From: Peltaster fructicola
Taxonomy: Eukaryota; Ascomycota; Dothideomycetes
Direction: 5' to 3'
DNA length: 64,000 nucleotides
Assembly: GCA_001592805.2 (NCBI GenBank)
Contig: CP051142.1
Coordinates: 496,001-560,000, forward strand
This document shows positions 52,664 to 64,000 of the stretch, piece by piece (within the stretch, counting starts at the first letter, position 1; each line of letters opens with the position of its first letter). Both the position numbers and the translations under genes were made by a program. Under the pieces are notes generated by a model. That model was not told the DNA's origin, did not search any database, and saw only the letters and a program-made list of their open reading frames with translations.

Positions 52664-55600
52664 ATGGCTTCTGCTATGCGCACAGCGCTTGCGGACGACA
52701 GACCGAACATGCCGCGACAGGCCTCCCTCGACTCGACAGCCTCGTCAGTCTCGACAAGCACAGGCGCAATCAGACACAATCCTGGTCTCAACCTCGGTCG
52801 ACAAAGCACCGACTCAGCAGGACCACAAGATGTTGCTACAATCATTGCTTCGGCCGGTTCAGCTGAGGCTGCTGTGCACAAACTGTTGAACGAGAAGAAC
52901 TCGGCTGCATCACATAATGCGCAGCTATGGAGACTCGTGGAGAAACAGCGATCAATGATTATGGATCTGAACAGAGACCTTGAAAAGTCTCTCAAAGACA
53001 AAGAGCGATACAGAAAGAAGCTGAAGGACCAACTCGTGCAGTCCAATTCGGCGCCCTCAATCACCAGTCGGCAATCTTCGGACGTATATTCAGGCAGGAA
53101 GCAGAGTCAGAGTCCCTCGTTGGATCAGTCAGCTCGAGGCGCAGCACATCCAGTTATACGCGATGTCAGCGACGAGAGCCGCAAGGTCAGCGAGTCTTCA
53201 GACACGGCATCTCTAGGACTGCGCCGATCAGACACACCACAAGATATCCTTACCGGATCCGCGATACCCTCGACACCACAATCGCAGAGCAGCCCACCTC
53301 TTGGATCGCCAGATCTGATCCTGCGTAACATAACACAATTCTCACCGCCCTCAGACGGTATGAAGACACCACAACAGGCGCCGACGAAACAGCAGCCCAT
53401 CAGTCCACAAGGCACTCTTCCTGGTTATAAGAATGCCACGCGAAAAGCTCCGCCTGCACCTCTCGATCTCTCTCCCAGGCCCAAGCAGCCCACCACCATA
53501 CCCAATGCTTTCGCCGACGCATCTGAGTCGGAATACGAAGACGATCCAGACAGTGCGCGTGCGGAACAGCTTATGCGAGGGCGAAGGAAGACTCGCGAGG
53601 ACGATGATCGCGAAAGAGAAGCACTCGCAAGACAGGAAGACGAGGCACGTAGTCGATCGAAGAAGGACAAGAGCAAGGGCAAGAGCAAGAGTAAGAGTAA
53701 GAGCAGCACTACACGAGCGGAGACTGCGGTGCAGCCTGAGGACTTCCCAGTCGCACAACCCACAAAGTCAAGGAATACAGCACAGCCCGCTCCATTGCGC
53801 CAGCATGCTGCATCCGTTGGCGCGGCGTCTCTACCTCGTAATAACACTGCACCAAGTCTGATGAGCCCAGGTCTGCCCATGAGTCCACGCCCAGGGGATC
53901 GACCTGTGGGTGCCGCAGGTCCCAGGCCACCAAACACTGGCATAAGCTCCCTTCCCATGTCTCCAACAGCCGGTCTACCACTCTCACCTCGCCCTCCAAG
54001 ACACGCCCTACCAATGCCTCCTCAGACACCACTGACCTTCGCCTCGCCACATCTCGCTCGAGCAGAGCAATACAACTCCTTAGCGACGCAGATAAGCAGC
54101 GCTCCAACCAGCGCACTAAGCGAAACATCAGAGAGAGCATCCTTTCCCAGTAATACACCATCAGATGTGTACAAGGGGTTAGTAACAGAGCAATACCCTG
54201 ATCTGCTACTTCCTCCGAACGCACTACCGTCGATCATCGTCAAGACTGCTTCATCAAGGATGCGTCCTTCACGCCAGAGCTATATTGCTCCAAAGCAGGC
54301 CGACGACAACACTGTCTTCACTATTGCAGTACACCAGAGATCTGACGGCAGACAGTTGTGGCGAGCAGAGAAGACACTAGCAGCACTGGCTGTGCTCGAT
54401 CACCAGGTCAAATCCAACAGTGGCTTCCGAGACCGACTTCCTGACAAGACCCTCTTTGCAGGACACGCACCAGCTAAGATCGATGCCAGAAGGAACGCCC
54501 TGGACACATACTTCGACCGAATGCTCGATTCAGTTGTCGATGAGAAGAGCGCAAAGATCGTCTGCAGATTCCTGTCAACTGATGCACTGGCTGCAGAGGC
54601 CAACGAAAACCAGCCATCAGTCAATGAGCCACAGCACCCTGGCACAACAACCACGCCACCACCCAAAGGACGGACGAGACGAGAGGGCTACCTCACAAAG
54701 CGTGGCAAGAACTTCGGTGGCTGGAAAGCTCGGTACTTCGTCCTCGATGGTCCTGCGTTGAAGTATTTCGAGGCACCTGGAGGCGCACAGCTTGGCACCA
54801 TTAAGCTCCAGAGCGCACAGATCGGCAAGCAAGCTCCAGCATCTGGCAAGGATAACACAGAGGACGAGGAGAACCAGTTTAGGCACGCATTCTTGATTCT
54901 CGAGCCCAAGCGGAAAGACTCCAACAGCTTGGTAAGGCACGTGCTCTGTGCAGAGAGCGACGAGGAGCGAGACCTCTGGGTCGATGCGCTCTTGCAATAC
55001 GTCGACTACCGCGATGACGGCGAGGTAGTTGGTGGCGGTGTCTCCATCGTCAACGGACCTCGTAGCCCGCGCCTGCAGAAATCGATGGGAGAGCTTCGAC
55101 CTCCGTCTGGACACGACACACAGCTGAAGCCAAGCGATGCTCTACGTTACGACCAGATGAAAGCAGGAGATGCACCAGTCATGGGAGCTTTCGCCGGTCG
55201 TTCAACAGCCACACCACCACCGAAAGAGGGCGAGATGCAACACCCACAGATCTCTGGTCCAAGTAACGCGCACGTCATCCACAATGCTGGCGATTGGGGC
55301 ATGAAGTCGCCTTCCACACCTAGCTCGATGCCCAAGGACAAGAAGCGAGGACTTTTCAACTTCCGAGGTCGATCGTCCTCAGACCTTGCACCACAGGACA
55401 AGGTCACCACTCCAGGACTATCTCCTGCCGACGGTCATCCTTTCCCGAGAGCTGCCTTTGGTGTTCCGTTGGCAGAGGCTGTCGCATATGCCAAGCCCGC
55501 TGGCATCAACACAGACTTGCCTGCGGTTGTCTACCGCTGTTTTGAGTACCTGACCAAAAAGCATGCTTCCAGCGAGGAAGGCATCTTTCGACTCTCTGGT

Positions 55601-56486
55601 TCCAACACTGTGATCAAAGGACTTCGAGAACGCTTTGATCATGAGGGAGACGTCAATCTTGTGGCCGAGGATACATACTACGACATCCATGCTGTTGCCA
55701 GCTTGCTCAAGCTCTACTTGAGGGAACTCCCTGCCAGCATCCTCACACGCGAGCTTCATCTGGACTTCTTGAAGTGTTTAGATCTGCCTGAGCGCGACCG
55801 GATACCGGCACTCAACATTATGGTGAACAGGCTTCCACCAGCGAACCGTACGCTATTGGAGTCACTCTCGATCTTCCTGGCGTCGATTGTCAACAACTCC
55901 GAGATCAACAAGATGAATGTACGAAATGGTAAGTGGTTGTCCTCCCTCATGCGCCCTATACTGACAATTCTTAGTTGGCATTGTGTTCGCACCGACGTTG
56001 AACGTGCCTGCGCCTCTAATAACAAGCTTCGTGGAAGATCAAGAAGTGATCTTTGGCGAACCCATAGACGATGCATACTTCCCTGTTGCTCACAATCTGC
56101 AACAGCAGGCTACGACGCCTACAGATCTGCGCTCGCCTAGAAAGCAGATGTTCTCTGATCTGCCAAGTCCAGCATACAACCAGACACAATTCCAGTCTTT
56201 CAGTCCTATATACCAACAGGCCAATGCTGCTGATACAGGCATGGTTCCAATGCAACCGAGCTACCAAATGGCACCACAAGGCGATGGTGGCTACGGTAGC
56301 TTGAATGACGTTCTGTCGGCACCTTCAATGCAGACCACCAGTCCCACATCTGGTGCTCTGTCAGTGCCAAAGGACGTGAAGAACAAACGACGAGAAAGTA
56401 GCATGATGGTCATGGGCCAGCAGGGCTCGTCGAAGAAGACCTCAACACTAACAAATATGGTTGAGGATCAGGGAGGACGATTCTAG
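52664..56486 (+). CDS. BEM3: Rho GTPase-activating protein with PX-like and PH domains (Bem3-like)
   Basis: Turns off Cdc42/Rho GTPases at sites of polar growth, membrane-bound through lipid-binding domains. Exons 52664-55928 and 55975-56486 around a 46-base intron; 1258 residues. N-terminal coiled coil (LWRLVEKQRSMIMDLNRDLE), then a disordered Lys/Ser- and Pro-rich part. A PX-like segment follows near residues 520-645 (DNTVFTIAVHQRSDGRQLWR) and a PH domain near 665-785 (RREGYLTKRGKNFGGWKARY). The RhoGAP domain begins FGVPLAEAVAYAKPAGINTD and carries the Arg finger in EEGIFRLSGSNTVIKG, so catalysis should be intact. The intron junction restores NVRNVGIVFAPTLNVPAPL. Domain order matches yeast Bem3. 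A disordered tail of about 150 residues follows. A Lys/Ser microrepeat lies near 53680-53705. Confidence 0.93.
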
Positions 56487-56924
56487 CCTGTATGGGCTTA
56501 CTGATGTCAACGATGATGTCGATGAGGAGCATGATGAGTGTTGAAACACAGCATGCCGCTTCGAGTGCAGCTTGTCAGAAGATTATGGGAGATGGGTACT
56601 TCTTCGCAACATTGTATACCCTTTTGATATTTCTCGTTTTAGAGCAGCGGACATAGCGATGTCATATTAATGGTATTGATGACATGATCTTCAAAGTGCT
56701 CGTCAGCCTGTGCCGTGCTCAGCTAAGGTCGTATGCTCATCGAGGCTTATGTACCGGCCTGGTGACACAGGGTGATGTACGAAGACCGATGGAAGACGTC
56801 GTACACAGCATGTTGATTTGTCAGAGTCAGCTCTATGCTTCATGACGCAAAGTCGACAGCATTGAAGTACTAAAGCTACGCATTAACCCCAGCTCATAGA
56901 CAATCCATCAACGAGTAGATCATC
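56487..56924. other. Intergenic region, no feature seen
   Basis: This is the 3' flank of the RhoGAP gene and the promoter of the DUF427 gene. No tRNA, repeat or coding signal was seen. Confidence 0.45.
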
Positions 56925-57838
56925 ATGTCCGGGTATGTCATGCACAGGTTCACTGTGGCGGCAATACTGACCTTCGTAGTCTCGAGCAGATAGCAGTAAA
57001 GCTAGCAACAAACGGTGCATCGAAGACACTGCCAACGCCAAGACTGGTTCAGGCTCTCTTTAACGGCACATACATCGTCAAGACGACCTCAGCAGTATTC
57101 GTCTGGGAGGTTCCATTCTACCCACAGCTCTATGTTCCTCGCTCGGGGTTCACGAAAGACGTGACGGTGAAGCAGGGCAAGAAGATCACGACAGCAGATG
57201 GAGTCGTCGTAGCACATCACTTGTCCATTACAGCTGGCAGCAAGACAATCGAGCAGGCATTCGAGTTCACCGACTCGCTCAGTGGACCAGCAGAATCACT
57301 CAAAAGCCTCGTCAAGATCGACTTTGCAGCTGCAGACCAATGGTTTGAGGAGTCCACCCCGATATTTGTGCATCCGAAGGATCCATTCAAACGTATCGAC
57401 ATTCTAGCGTCCACTCGCCATGTTCAAGTCCTTATTGATGATGTAAAAGTGGCGGACACAACGTCCTCTATGCATCTCTACGAGACCGGACTGCCGGCTA
57501 GATACTACCTGCCATTGACATCGATCAGACCAGATGTACTGCGGCCGAGCACAACTCGCACCAAATGTCCGTACAAAGGTGAAGCAGAGTACTACAGCGT
57601 TGAGATCAACGGCAAGCTTCATGAGGATGTCATCTGGTACTACCGGCAACCATTGCTGGAGAGTGCCAGAGTTGAAGGTATGTTACAATTGCTCACCTTT
57701 GCACGATGCTGACCTTTGGCAGGATTGTGCTGCTTCTACAATGAGAAAGTGACAATTGTGCTGGATGGTGAACGACTTGAGAGACCAGTGTCGCACTTTT
57801 CGAGAGGAAAACCAGGTGATAAGCCACCAATGGTGTGA
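56925..57838 (+). CDS. DUF427 domain protein
   Basis: Three exons, 56925-56932, 56980-57677 and 57723-57838, with introns of 47 and 45 bases; 273 residues. The 8-base first exon (ATG TCC GG) is needed to reach an ATG and gives MSGLEQIAVKLATNGASKTL. Two related halves are visible: an N-terminal one (YIVKTTSAVFVWEVPFYPQL) and a C-terminal canonical one, with CPYKGEAEYYSVEINGKLHE, DVIWYYRQPLLESARVEG and, after intron 2, LCCFYNEKVTIVLDGERL. DUF427 proteins are small beta-rich proteins found in bacteria and fungi with no settled function. No signal peptide or membrane segment is seen. Its stop lies 36 bases from the stop of the convergent secreted-protein gene. Confidence 0.88.
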
Positions 57839-57874
57839 TGTTCATAAGTCGTTATAATAGAAGCATCCTTGCGT

Positions 57875-58507
57875 CTAAGCAATGATACCGAATTTGCCGT
57901 TGGCTGACCGTCCTTTGCACTGACTGTTGTCCTTCAAGACGACCTGTGCCTGTGTGTCATCGAACTCCCAGTGTAGAGTTGAGATCTTGAAGCTGCTCCC
58001 ATCACTCTAAGATTGAATCAGCGAGGCCATATAGAGTAACAGCAGACAACCTACCTTGGTCTCCATAAATGCTACTGCAGGGATCTTTGTGCCATCTGCA
58101 GACAGAGCAATATAGCCAGTGAGCCCGATCCTGGTGCAATCGACTGCTTTGGCACCATCGATCCATGTCCAGCGTGCGCGTGATGAAGAGTCATATGTCT
58201 TTTGGTAGTCACTCGAACTGTTGAAGACTGCTCGAGACCATGGTAGCTCACTTGTGAGGCCATCAGTCTGAACGCAGTAGTTGTTCAAGGCCCAGAATGA
58301 AGGAGAGTATTCCTTGTAGTCGGTTGCCAAGACATCGCTTGGCTGGGTTTTGTCATCCTTATAGAGGATTGACTTCCACTGGTCGACGATAGTATTGGCA
58401 GCGTTACTGTCAAGGCATGTCTCTGCTCTGTTGTGGAGTAGTGAGGGTATAGCCAAGGCTGTGGTGGCTGCTGACAAGTAGAAGACAAGCTTGTTGAAAG
58501 AAGGCAT
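57875..58507 (-). CDS. Small secreted NTF2-like protein (effector-like)
   Basis: Exons 58507-58055 and 58006-57875 around a 48-base intron; 194 residues. The signal peptide MPSFNKLVFYLSAATTALAI is followed by a mature domain that can be aligned with the secreted protein at 44708: ETCLDSNAANTIVDQWKSIL, then SDVLATDYKEYSPSFWALNN and CVQTDG. Splicing joins AVAFMETK to SDGSSFKISTLHWEFDDTQ, giving a normal closing strand pair, and the protein ends CKGRSANGKFGIIA. Cys residues are few, so disulphides are limited. A TATA-like sequence (TTTATATGA on the coding strand) lies near 58630, about 120 bases upstream. Role outside the cell is unknown. Homology between the two secreted proteins is my reading of shared spacing and motifs. 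Confidence 0.8.
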
Positions 58508-59640
58508 GATAGGTGAACGATGACTTGATCTTCAGGCTGGAAATGTTGTGGTTGATGTTGGAAAGTAAGTTGGAGGGCAGTTGGTGCGGATAAGACGAGA
58601 TGTGTCTTCTCTTGGGGCGAGAAGATATCATATAAAGGTGGTACGCAGTAACAGTACTCACCTGTGGTTTTCGTTCTAATAATACGCATAAGCCGGGCGA
58701 GAAGGTTAGGAAGAATAGACTGTTAAGCTTTTTCAACGGCGACTGTTGTTGGATCATGAGCACCTATTTCGCACCAGGCTATGCTGCCTATAGGCGACGA
58801 TGTCGGTATGCATAGAAAGAGTAGGTTAGTCTGGTGGTCTGAGGTCGACTTTGCGGCACGAACAAGGTGAAACCGTTGCGAGCTGTGTTGGAGTTGGTGC
58901 CGTTACTGTTGGCAAACATCTATCCGCGTGCGTGGAGCTTCGTCACGCTGCTGCATATGCCAGCCTTGTATCAATGGTCAGCCTGACGACGATGCTGCAA
59001 GGCCTCGATGTCTGTCTCATGGCCCCGATGCTGTGGCTCCCTTTGTCTGACGACAGGGAAGTGGGTCCAAAGGAGGCACAGCAGACGAGTAGACGCTGTT
59101 GGCTACTATTCCTATGTAGTCGTATCGCTCGGCGCGAAGGGATGCCAACAAGCGATATGGAATGCCTAGGCGTGTCGTTGTGCCTGTGAATGAGCTCTTG
59201 ATGGGGAGGTTTATGTTGAAGTAATGATGCCATCTGCGAGAAGGCAGAATGCCGCGAACCCTGGCAAGCGCCATGATGGATTGGAGGGCTGCGTCACCGA
59301 GGAGCTGGGGCTTTTGGGGCTGAAGAAAGTGTCGGAGCAAGAAAGAAAGCAAGAGCTGCTGCAAGGGCTGTAACGCATCACCCAACCCCAGGGCGCCCGA
59401 CCCAATCCAACACACACAGACAATTCTAAAATCGCACTCCTGCTTACGCTCTCTATACGATTCTTCCAAATGCACAATATATTGATATCCATTCACTGAC
59501 CACCATTTCTTCCGCTCTTCGTTTACTCGCTGCTGCATCGCCAGCCGCGAGTCAGCCCTGATTCTCCCTCGAAGCCTGACTCCAGGGCCGCGACGTCAGC
59601 GAGAGCACTCGGCAATAAGCAGTAATCATCTTATGGCGAG
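58508..59640. promoter_or_regulatory. Divergent region between secreted-protein gene and IRE1
   Basis: About 1.1 kb with two divergent promoters. The part nearest IRE1 (about 59380-59640) is CA/CT-rich like a 5' UTR. No gene or repeat was seen. Confidence 0.5.
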
Positions 59641-62600
59641 ATGCCTCGTAGTCGGTCTCCAGGCCAGATGTCAACGACAGCACTCAGCGTACGCCTGCGA
59701 GATGTCCTTCTCCTCACCCTCTTTGCTCCTCTGCTCGGCCGCTCTGCAGCAGCGACCGAACAAAGCCGCAGGCATCAATGCCTACAACACTCCCGGCCTC
59801 GCGAACAACCTTGACGAAGCTGCAGCCTCAGCCTTAGATAGGAACTACGAAGCTGCCGCCGACTCTCTGAAGACGCGAGCGAGCGGTCAGCGAGGATACG
59901 AACACGACGCCTCACCGTTCAGTGATCTCAAGAAGAAAAAGTGCGAACCCCATCAACGAGCGCGCCCTTGCGACTTTGTCTCCGGCCGAGCATAACTCGG
60001 CTGTTGGAGCACCTCCTGCCCTAGGGTCAACTGCTTCGACAGCTGGCCTGACCTCGCGACAACCGGCGCGGTACCTGCAGGATTGGCAAGTCGAGGACAT
60101 CATACTCCTGGCGACTGTTGATGGAAGCCTACACGCACGAGACCGAAACAACTTTGCCTCACGATGGCAGTTGGGTTCCGAGTCTCCCATGGTCGAGACC
60201 ACATACCACAGAAGGAACAAATCCGTTGACGAGACTGGGCAAGAGCTGGAGGATCCGCTATGGATCGTGGAGCCCAGTCAGGACGGAAGCATATATGTCT
60301 ACGCACCAAGCTCGGCATTCGGAATGCAAAAGTTGGGATATACGGTGAAGCAACTGGCTGAACTGGCACCTTACGCCTCAGATGGTCAGCCAGCCGTGGC
60401 ATATACTGCGGAGAAGAAGACGACGTTGTACACCGTGGACGCAGCGACTGGCAACATATTGAAAGCGTTTAGTTCCACAGGTGCGATCACCAACAACGAA
60501 CGAAGCTGTCGCACGGGCAATCCTCTCGTTGACGGCGGCGTAGATGAAGGGTGTGAAAGGATAGGAACAATCACACTCGGAAGGACAGAATACACAATTG
60601 GCATACAGGACCGTGAATCAGGAGAACAGATCAGCACAATCAGATACGCCGAGTGGAGCCCTAACAACAGAGATCAGGATCTGAAGAACAAGTACACCCA
60701 CACGAAAGACGACAACTACGTCTACACTCGTCACGATGGTACGGTCTTCCGACTGTCTGCGAAGAAGACAAGCAGGGCAAGTCTGCATCACAAGTTCTCC
60801 TCGCCAGTTGCTCAAGTCTTTGATGTCTTCAGAGCTAATCACGATGTCGGCATCGACCCAACGCTAATCGTCCTGCCACAACCTACTGCACCAGCTTTGA
60901 CTGATATTTTGGTTGACGACGATTACGAGAACGTCTTCGTCAATTGCACGGAAAGTGGCAGCTGGTATGCATTGAGCGAGTTGAACTACCCAGACATCAC
61001 TCATGCTGCACCAAATGCGAAATGCTACGAAAGTCGCCTACCAACACTACCTCTCACTAAGAGCGAAAGGAGACTATTTACCGGCTTGCATCCGATCGCG
61101 TACGCTCCGCCTGGCAAAGATCTCGACAGAGGTGGCACTATCCCAACAATCAATCCGCCGGAGATCACTCCTCCTAGTGAGGTCCTACCAGTAGCAGTCA
61201 CCCCAAGTCCTTCGGCGTTGTCCTGGCAGAACATCCTGATCCTCTTACTTACTGCCCTCATCTCATGCGGTGCGATCTATGGTTACAAGCAACAGCAAGC
61301 ACTCAACATACCTCAGATCGCCGTTCAGCCTGAGCTCACAACACCTCAAGTTTCTGCTGTGGACATCGTCGACAGCAAGCACATGGTGCGTGAGGATGAG
61401 CCTGCGAAGGAGACCATCTTCATGCATACCAGAGGTAGCTCGTCTGAGCTTGCTCTTGTGGAAGAGGCTCAACCTGACGACGACAATGCCGTCGCCGATA
61501 CTGCGGAGGGCACTGAGGAGACTCCTGACAATCCCAAGAAGAAAAAGGCCACGAGAGGCAAGCGTGGTGGTCGGAAGCAGAAAGAGAAAGAAGCCGCTGC
61601 TGCAGAAGCTAAGGCGAAGCGTCTTGGTCTGGAGATACCTGAGTCCAAATCAGTCGCTGTCATCTCGGTCGAGGCATCAGAGAGCACCCAAGTCACTGGT
61701 CCATTGCAAATCAACAGCTTGATCATACACACCGACAAGGTCATTGGTCAAGGTAGCTGTGGCACTTGTGTCTTCGAAGGCTCCTTTGAGGGCAGAGGCG
61801 TGGCAGTCAAGCGAATGTTGTCGCAATACTACGAGCTCGCATCCCAGGAGGTATCATTCTTGCAGCAGAGTGATGATCACGAGAACGTCATCCGCTACTA
61901 CTGCCAGCAGAAAGACAACCACTTCTTGTATATCGCCGTCGAGCTCTGCCAAGCCAGTCTCTTCGAGGTCTGGGAAGCTGAGAAAGCAAAGACTGAGGAA
62001 CGACAACTGCAACTTCACAAGCTCAAGTTTGAGATTCAGCAGGACATTCCGCGTACCCTGCAGCAGCTGGCAAAAGGTCTACACCATTTACACAAGCTGC
62101 GTATCATTCATCGCGATATCAAGCCACAGAACATCCTCGTGGCATTCCCGAAGAAGTTCGTGGACAATGGCCCGCGACTGGTCATCTCTGACTTCGGCTT
62201 GGGCAAGAACCCTCCAGAGAACGTCAGCACATTGATCGATCCAACTGGCAATGCTGGTACTTCTGGTTGGAAAGCTCCCGAGCTAATCTCACAACCCCAA
62301 GCCGAAAGTAGACACAGCCAAGCTTCTCAAGGTGCCAATAACGATAGTGCATCGAATGGACTGCCTGCTGGTGTCAAGCGCGCTGCTGACATTTTCTCAC
62401 TCGGCTGTCTCTTCTTCTGGATGCTCACCGATGGTGTTCATCCCTTCGAGGACGACAACGGCTGGACCCAGCTCCGTGAGCTGAACATCAAGCGAGGTCT
62501 CAAGAAGATGGAAGTGCTCTCCCGCTGGTCTGACGCCTACGAACCCATGCAGCTGATCACATCTATGCTCGAGCAGGAGCCGGAGAATCGTCCAACCGCA

Positions 62601-63068
62601 CTGCAAGTCCTCAATCATCCTTTCTTCTGGTCTCCAGAGAAGCGTCTCGCATTCCTCTGCGATGTCAGCGATCATTTTGAGCGGGAACCGCGAGGCGTGT
62701 GGGACGATGGCTGGACTGGCGACTCATACCACCTCCGCATGCTTGAGAAGTATTCGCGGGAGGTCATCGGCAACGGCAACAACTTCCTTGCAAGCCTTGA
62801 TAGAATCTTCGTTGACACGCTTGGCAAGCAGCGCAAGTACTCTGGCGACAGAGTGCTGGATCTCTTACGAGCGTTGCGAAACAAGAAGAACCACTATGAG
62901 GATATGTCCGAGGAGGTGAAGAGGCGTGTCGGTCCACTCGCAGGCGGGTATCTGAAGTACTGGACGGACAAGTTCCCAAGACTGCTCATGGTCTGCTATC
63001 AAGTAATCCATGAGTGCGGTGTCGAAGGCAATGATCGCTTCCGTGGCTACTTCGAGAAAAGTTCATAG
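59641..63068 (+). CDS. IRE1: IRE1 unfolded-protein sensor: kinase and endoribonuclease of the ER membrane
   Basis: Senses unfolded protein in the ER and splices HAC1-type mRNA. About 1141 residues if two apparent one-base frame breaks are discounted. Signal peptide: LRDVLLLTLFAPLLGRSAAA, from the ATG at 59641 or 59668. Luminal sensor: DWQVEDIILLATVDGSLHAR and VAYTAEKKTTLYTVDAATGN. Membrane segment: NILILLLTALISCGAIYGY. Kinase: VIGQGSCGTCVFEG, VAVKRML, IIHRDIKPQN, ISDFGLGKN. RNase (KEN) domain: LAFLCDVSDHFERE, then LLRALRNKKNHYEDM, which keeps the catalytic Arg, Asn and His. The signal peptide frame meets the next frame (AAGINAYNTPGLANNLDEAA) at an AAA run at 59762-59764. That frame meets the main frame (SANPINERALATLSP) at an AAAAA run at 59936-59940. 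One A fewer in each gives a single frame. From about 59941 the gene is uninterrupted. Confidence 0.9.
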
Positions 63069-63090
63069 TGTTGTCAAGCACGTCATTCCT

Positions 63091-64000
63091 TCATGTCTCT
63101 GGCCTCGAGAAGTGACCTTGTAGCCAGCATCGATACATCTTGATCTTCCTCTGACGGTTGACGAGCATTCTTCGATCAACTCCAAGGTCGACGACAGAAA
63201 AGTGAGCAGACGCAGAGCTCGAAGCGTGCTTACCAGTCCAGATGTCTCGTAGCTCGTCAACATCGAAGAAATAGACTCTTGTGCCATCGCCACGAACGTA
63301 GAAGTTCTCCTCGAGGTAACGGCCTTTCTTGAAGCGTACTTGTGCAAGATCTCCGCGTCCGTAGTCACGGAAGAAGATCTTGCCACCAGGTTTGAGTAGA
63401 CTGTGTGCGTTCTCGAGTGCTTGCGCCCATTGATTTGGCGACAGAGCCGAGAAAATGAAGATCATCATGATGATATCAACAGTGCCTGGCTCCAGACCTG
63501 GCGGTAGCACTGTGCCTGCAGCATCCCAGACATCTGCTTGCAGTACAGGCTCGGCCTGAGACGTGTATGCCTCCTGTGCTCGAATGACATCGATAGCCTT
63601 GCTGCTATAGTCGCACGCATGAATTCGAAGAGCTGGGTTTTGATTGAGAGCCAGCAGAGGAAAAGCTGTGTTGCCTGCACCGGCACCGACTTCCAGCAAT
63701 GTACAGCTGCCATAGTCAGCTTTGGTGATCTCGCCAAGGATTGGAAACTCCTGGACCAGCCACTTGCGATCTTTGAAGAAGTTGGCTTGGTTATTGCTGT
63801 AGAACTTGTCCCACCATTTCTCTGGCTTGTCGTTGAAGCGCTTCTTGTCAAAGTCAGACACCTGGTTGTCTCGCTGGAAGCTTGTCTGCTGCTCGATGAA
63901 ATCGTTGTACTGAGGGTCGACTGTCACATTATCCCAGGCATTGTGAGCGAACACATCGTCACCTTCTTCAAGGTATCGAGTACCGAATTGAAACGGGTCA
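63091..64000 (-). CDS. TRM140: tRNA(Thr) 3-methylcytidine-32 methyltransferase (Trm140/METTL2-like), C-terminal part
   Basis: S-adenosylmethionine-dependent enzyme that methylates cytidine 32 in the anticodon loop of certain tRNAs. The frame enters from the right edge and reads DPFQFGTRYLEEGDDVFAHN, so the N-terminus lies beyond the window. Family motifs: AHNAWDNVTVDPQ, KWWDKFYSNNQANFFKDR, the SAM-binding LLEVGAGAGNTAFPLLA, and PGGKIFFRDYGRGDLAQVRF with EENFYVRGDGTRVYFFD. It ends LGVDRRMLVNRQRKIKMYRC, the standard close of the family. A GTAAGC sequence near 63228 looks like a donor, but no matching acceptor improves the protein, so I treat this part as one exon. Its stop is 22 bases from that of IRE1, tail-to-tail. 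Confidence 0.93.
   Translation of the reverse strand, partial: DPFQFGTRYLEEGDDVFAHNAWDNVTVDPQYNDFIEQQTSFQRDNQVSDFDKKRFNDKPEKWWDKFYSNNQANFFKDRKWLVQEFPILGEITKADYGSCTLLEVGAGAGNTAFPLLALNQNPALRIHACDYSSKAIDVIRAQEAYTSQAEPVLQADVWDAAGTVLPPGLEPGTVDIIMMIFIFSALSPNQWAQALENAHSLLKPGGKIFFRDYGRGDLAQVRFKKGRYLEENFYVRGDGTRVYFFDVDELRDIWTGKHASSSASAHFSVVDLGVDRRMLVNRQRKIKMYRCWLQGHFSRPET

Noticed and set aside
52329-52889. 186-codon frame at the start of the RhoGAP gene
   Set aside because: It overlaps the real coding frame in another phase, has no recognisable domain and is an out-of-frame shadow.
59633-59995. Separate small gene in front of IRE1
   Set aside because: The frame contains the middle piece of the IRE1 N-terminus. 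The signal peptide and main frame on both sides show it is one gene with frame breaks.
63180-63230. GTAAGC donor-like site in TRM140
   Set aside because: The unspliced frame reads straight into the conserved C-terminus, and no acceptor improves it.
1-64000. CRISPR array, telomeric repeat tract, rRNA or centromere-like satellite
   Set aside because: No regularly spaced identical repeats, no TTAGGG or CCCTAA runs and no rRNA sequence were seen. The arrays near 46-51 kb are diverged minisatellites, not homogeneous satellite.

Overview
The window is nuclear DNA of a filamentous ascomycete. The genes have short GT-AG introns (mostly 41-53 bases, often with a CTAAC or CTGAC branch site), and the protein families are typical of Pezizomycotina. 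Gene content and style fit Dothideomycetes (Capnodiales/Mycosphaerellales-like), but that placement is an inference. I found 22 protein-coding genes, two of them running off the ends. I saw no rRNA, tRNA, CRISPR array or recognisable transposon, and no telomeric TTAGGG tract.

Left part (1-24.2 kb), mostly housekeeping. It holds the protein phosphatase 4 regulatory subunit Psy2 (cut by the left edge), a RING/SR-rich protein, an HSL-type esterase, the tRNA pseudouridine synthase Pus1 head-to-head with mitochondrial methionyl-tRNA synthetase, a flavin N-monooxygenase-like oxidoreductase, a C2H2 transcription factor, a TBC-domain protein lacking both catalytic fingers, and a full telomerase reverse transcriptase (TERT) gene of five exons.

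Middle (24.4-35 kb), accessory metabolism. It holds an MFS transporter, an aromatic-ring FAD monooxygenase with one apparent frame break, a DUF4246 protein, a DUF3500 protein and a molybdenum cofactor sulfurase. They may form a small catabolic or tailoring cluster. That is inference from adjacency.

35-45.4 kb. It holds a WW-domain/PhoD-like phosphatase that has lost metal ligands, the CAAX protease Ste24, a small lysine-rich protein, a gene-poor 2.6 kb, and a secreted NTF2-like protein whose last intron lacks the expected AG acceptor.

46-51 kb is the oddest stretch. A single-exon gene fuses a GIY-YIG nuclease-like domain to five C2HC zinc fingers and carries an in-frame 51-bp minisatellite. 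It sits between three diverged tandem arrays (units of about 77-110 bp) that share short motifs.

Right part (52.6-64 kb). It holds a Bem3-type RhoGAP, a DUF427 protein tail-to-tail with a second secreted NTF2-like protein, the unfolded-protein-response sensor IRE1 (two apparent frame breaks near its signal peptide, both at A-runs), and the tRNA m3C methyltransferase Trm140 running off the right end.

Several convergent pairs have stop codons only 10-73 bases apart, so their 3' UTRs probably overlap.
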